Shown here: positions 63,466-64,000 of the stretch, in pieces
Layout: the number at the start of each line of letters is the position of its first letter
Numbering within the stretch: the stretch's first letter is position 1
Source: Simmondsia chinensis
Taxonomy: Eukaryota; Streptophyta; Magnoliopsida; Caryophyllales; Simmondsiaceae
DNA: 64,000 nucleotides
Assembly: GCA_018398585.1 (NCBI GenBank)
Contig: JAGTTD010000022.1
Coordinates: forward strand, 1,205,501 to 1,269,500
Direction: 5' to 3'
Notes under the pieces: model-generated
What the model saw: only the letters and a program-made list of their open reading frames with translations
The model's database searches: none
What the model was told of the DNA's origin: nothing
Position numbers and translations under genes: made by a program

Positions 63466-64000
63466 ATTTACCAAACTGGCATCTTTGGCAAAAATATTTA
63501 CCAAAATGGCATAGTTGAAAAAATATTTACCAAAATAGCACACTTTACTGTAGCATCAATAGGAAACGCCATTTCAAACGGCGTTCGTTGAGCGGTCGGA
63601 GGCGTCACCTAACGGACGCCGTTAAACGGCCTCCGTACGCCGTTAGATCACACACCTTTGTATAAAGTAGAAAAAATTAACAATCCTCCTAACTTAATTA
63701 ACAATAAAATGATAAAATAAAGTAGAAAAAAATTTAGTAGAGTTACATTATTTAATGTATAAAGTAATAAAAAGGGAAAAAATGCACTGTAATAATAGAT
63801 TACAAAAACCCCTGATGTAATAAAAAAGGGTGTCGATGTGATCCGGGATATGTTGCGTTAATCCAAACTGACGCAACACTCTATCAGGGCAATGCAGCTC
63901 TACAATGCCAAAGCATATCATTGGTCCCTGATATCGCTAGATATGACTCAACGAACGGCGTTTCCTATTGACGCTACAGTAAAGTTTGCCATTTTGGTAA
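63466..64000. mobile_element. TIR element with tandem terminal repeats, reaches the window edge
   Basis: 44-bp inverted ends: ttaccaaaatagcacacttt... (63527-63570) against the inverse of 63957-64000 (ttaccaaaatggcaaacttt...), three differences. Outside the left TIR the motif atttaccaaaaTggca occurs twice more (63470, 63498), so the real end may lie further out on both sides. The inner part has palindromic aacggcgttcgtt and gaacgccgttaaacggc-type words. No transposase in view. Confidence 0.72.

Overview
The window looks like nuclear DNA of a flowering plant, probably a eudicot with a repeat-rich, fairly large genome. The evidence is the AT-rich background, one recognisable host gene in 64 kb, nested retroelements and DNA transposons everywhere else, and typical plant families (Ty1/copia, TRIM and SMART-like mini LTR elements, L1 LINEs with an RRM-type ORF1, SINEs with the conserved plant 3' Angio-type tail, hAT and foldback MITEs). 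I do not name a species.

Host genes. The only well supported host gene is a two-exon gene on the minus strand (exon 1 11365-11724, exon 2 10208-10807). It encodes a 319-residue BYPASS1/ROH1-like plant protein, and its intron is largely made of a tandem miniature LTR retrotransposon. A short open frame at the left edge (14-94) might be a terminal exon but is weak. The other long open frames are transposon ORFs or shadows.

Layout. 1-9 kb: hairpin-rich palindromic array (465-800), MITEs, tRNA-type SINEs, a LINE ORF2 remnant. 7.7-9.75 kb: five SINE copies just downstream of the host gene's 3' end. 10.2-11.8 kb: host gene. 12-29 kb: SINEs, an ORF1-only LINE on each strand, a hAT element split by a probable solo LTR, mini LTR elements. 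29-35 kb: LINE ends, a palindromic MITE, an LTR split by a 5S SINE. 35.2-38.5 kb: a 3,025-bp deleted copia-type element with near-identical LTRs inserted in a 5S SINE. 40-46 kb: nested MITE/LINE insertions, including the longest ORF1-only LINE (43008-45764) with a 14-bp target duplication. 46-58 kb: hAT-like elements, a tandem triplication split by a mini LTR element, more SINEs. 58.3-59.3 kb: a TRIM in LTR-internal-LTR-internal-LTR form with 5-bp duplications. 60.2-60.9 kb: a 5S SINE split by a hAT MITE. The right edge holds a TIR element.

Most notable systems. (1) A SINE family whose 5' half is a 5S rRNA-like pol III promoter and whose 3' half is the plant Angio-type tail ending in TTG repeats; several copies have 11-17 bp target duplications and graded 5' truncation. 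(2) A family of LINE-like elements carrying ORF1 followed directly by a 3' UTR and poly(A), with no ORF2, comparable in layout to mammalian HAL1. (3) A roughly 260-290 bp LTR retrotransposon with LTRs of about 65-72 bp, found in at least eight places. (4) A copia-type LTR that contains an older LTR end plus primer-binding site. All four rest on reading by eye; alignments and genome-wide searches were not possible here.
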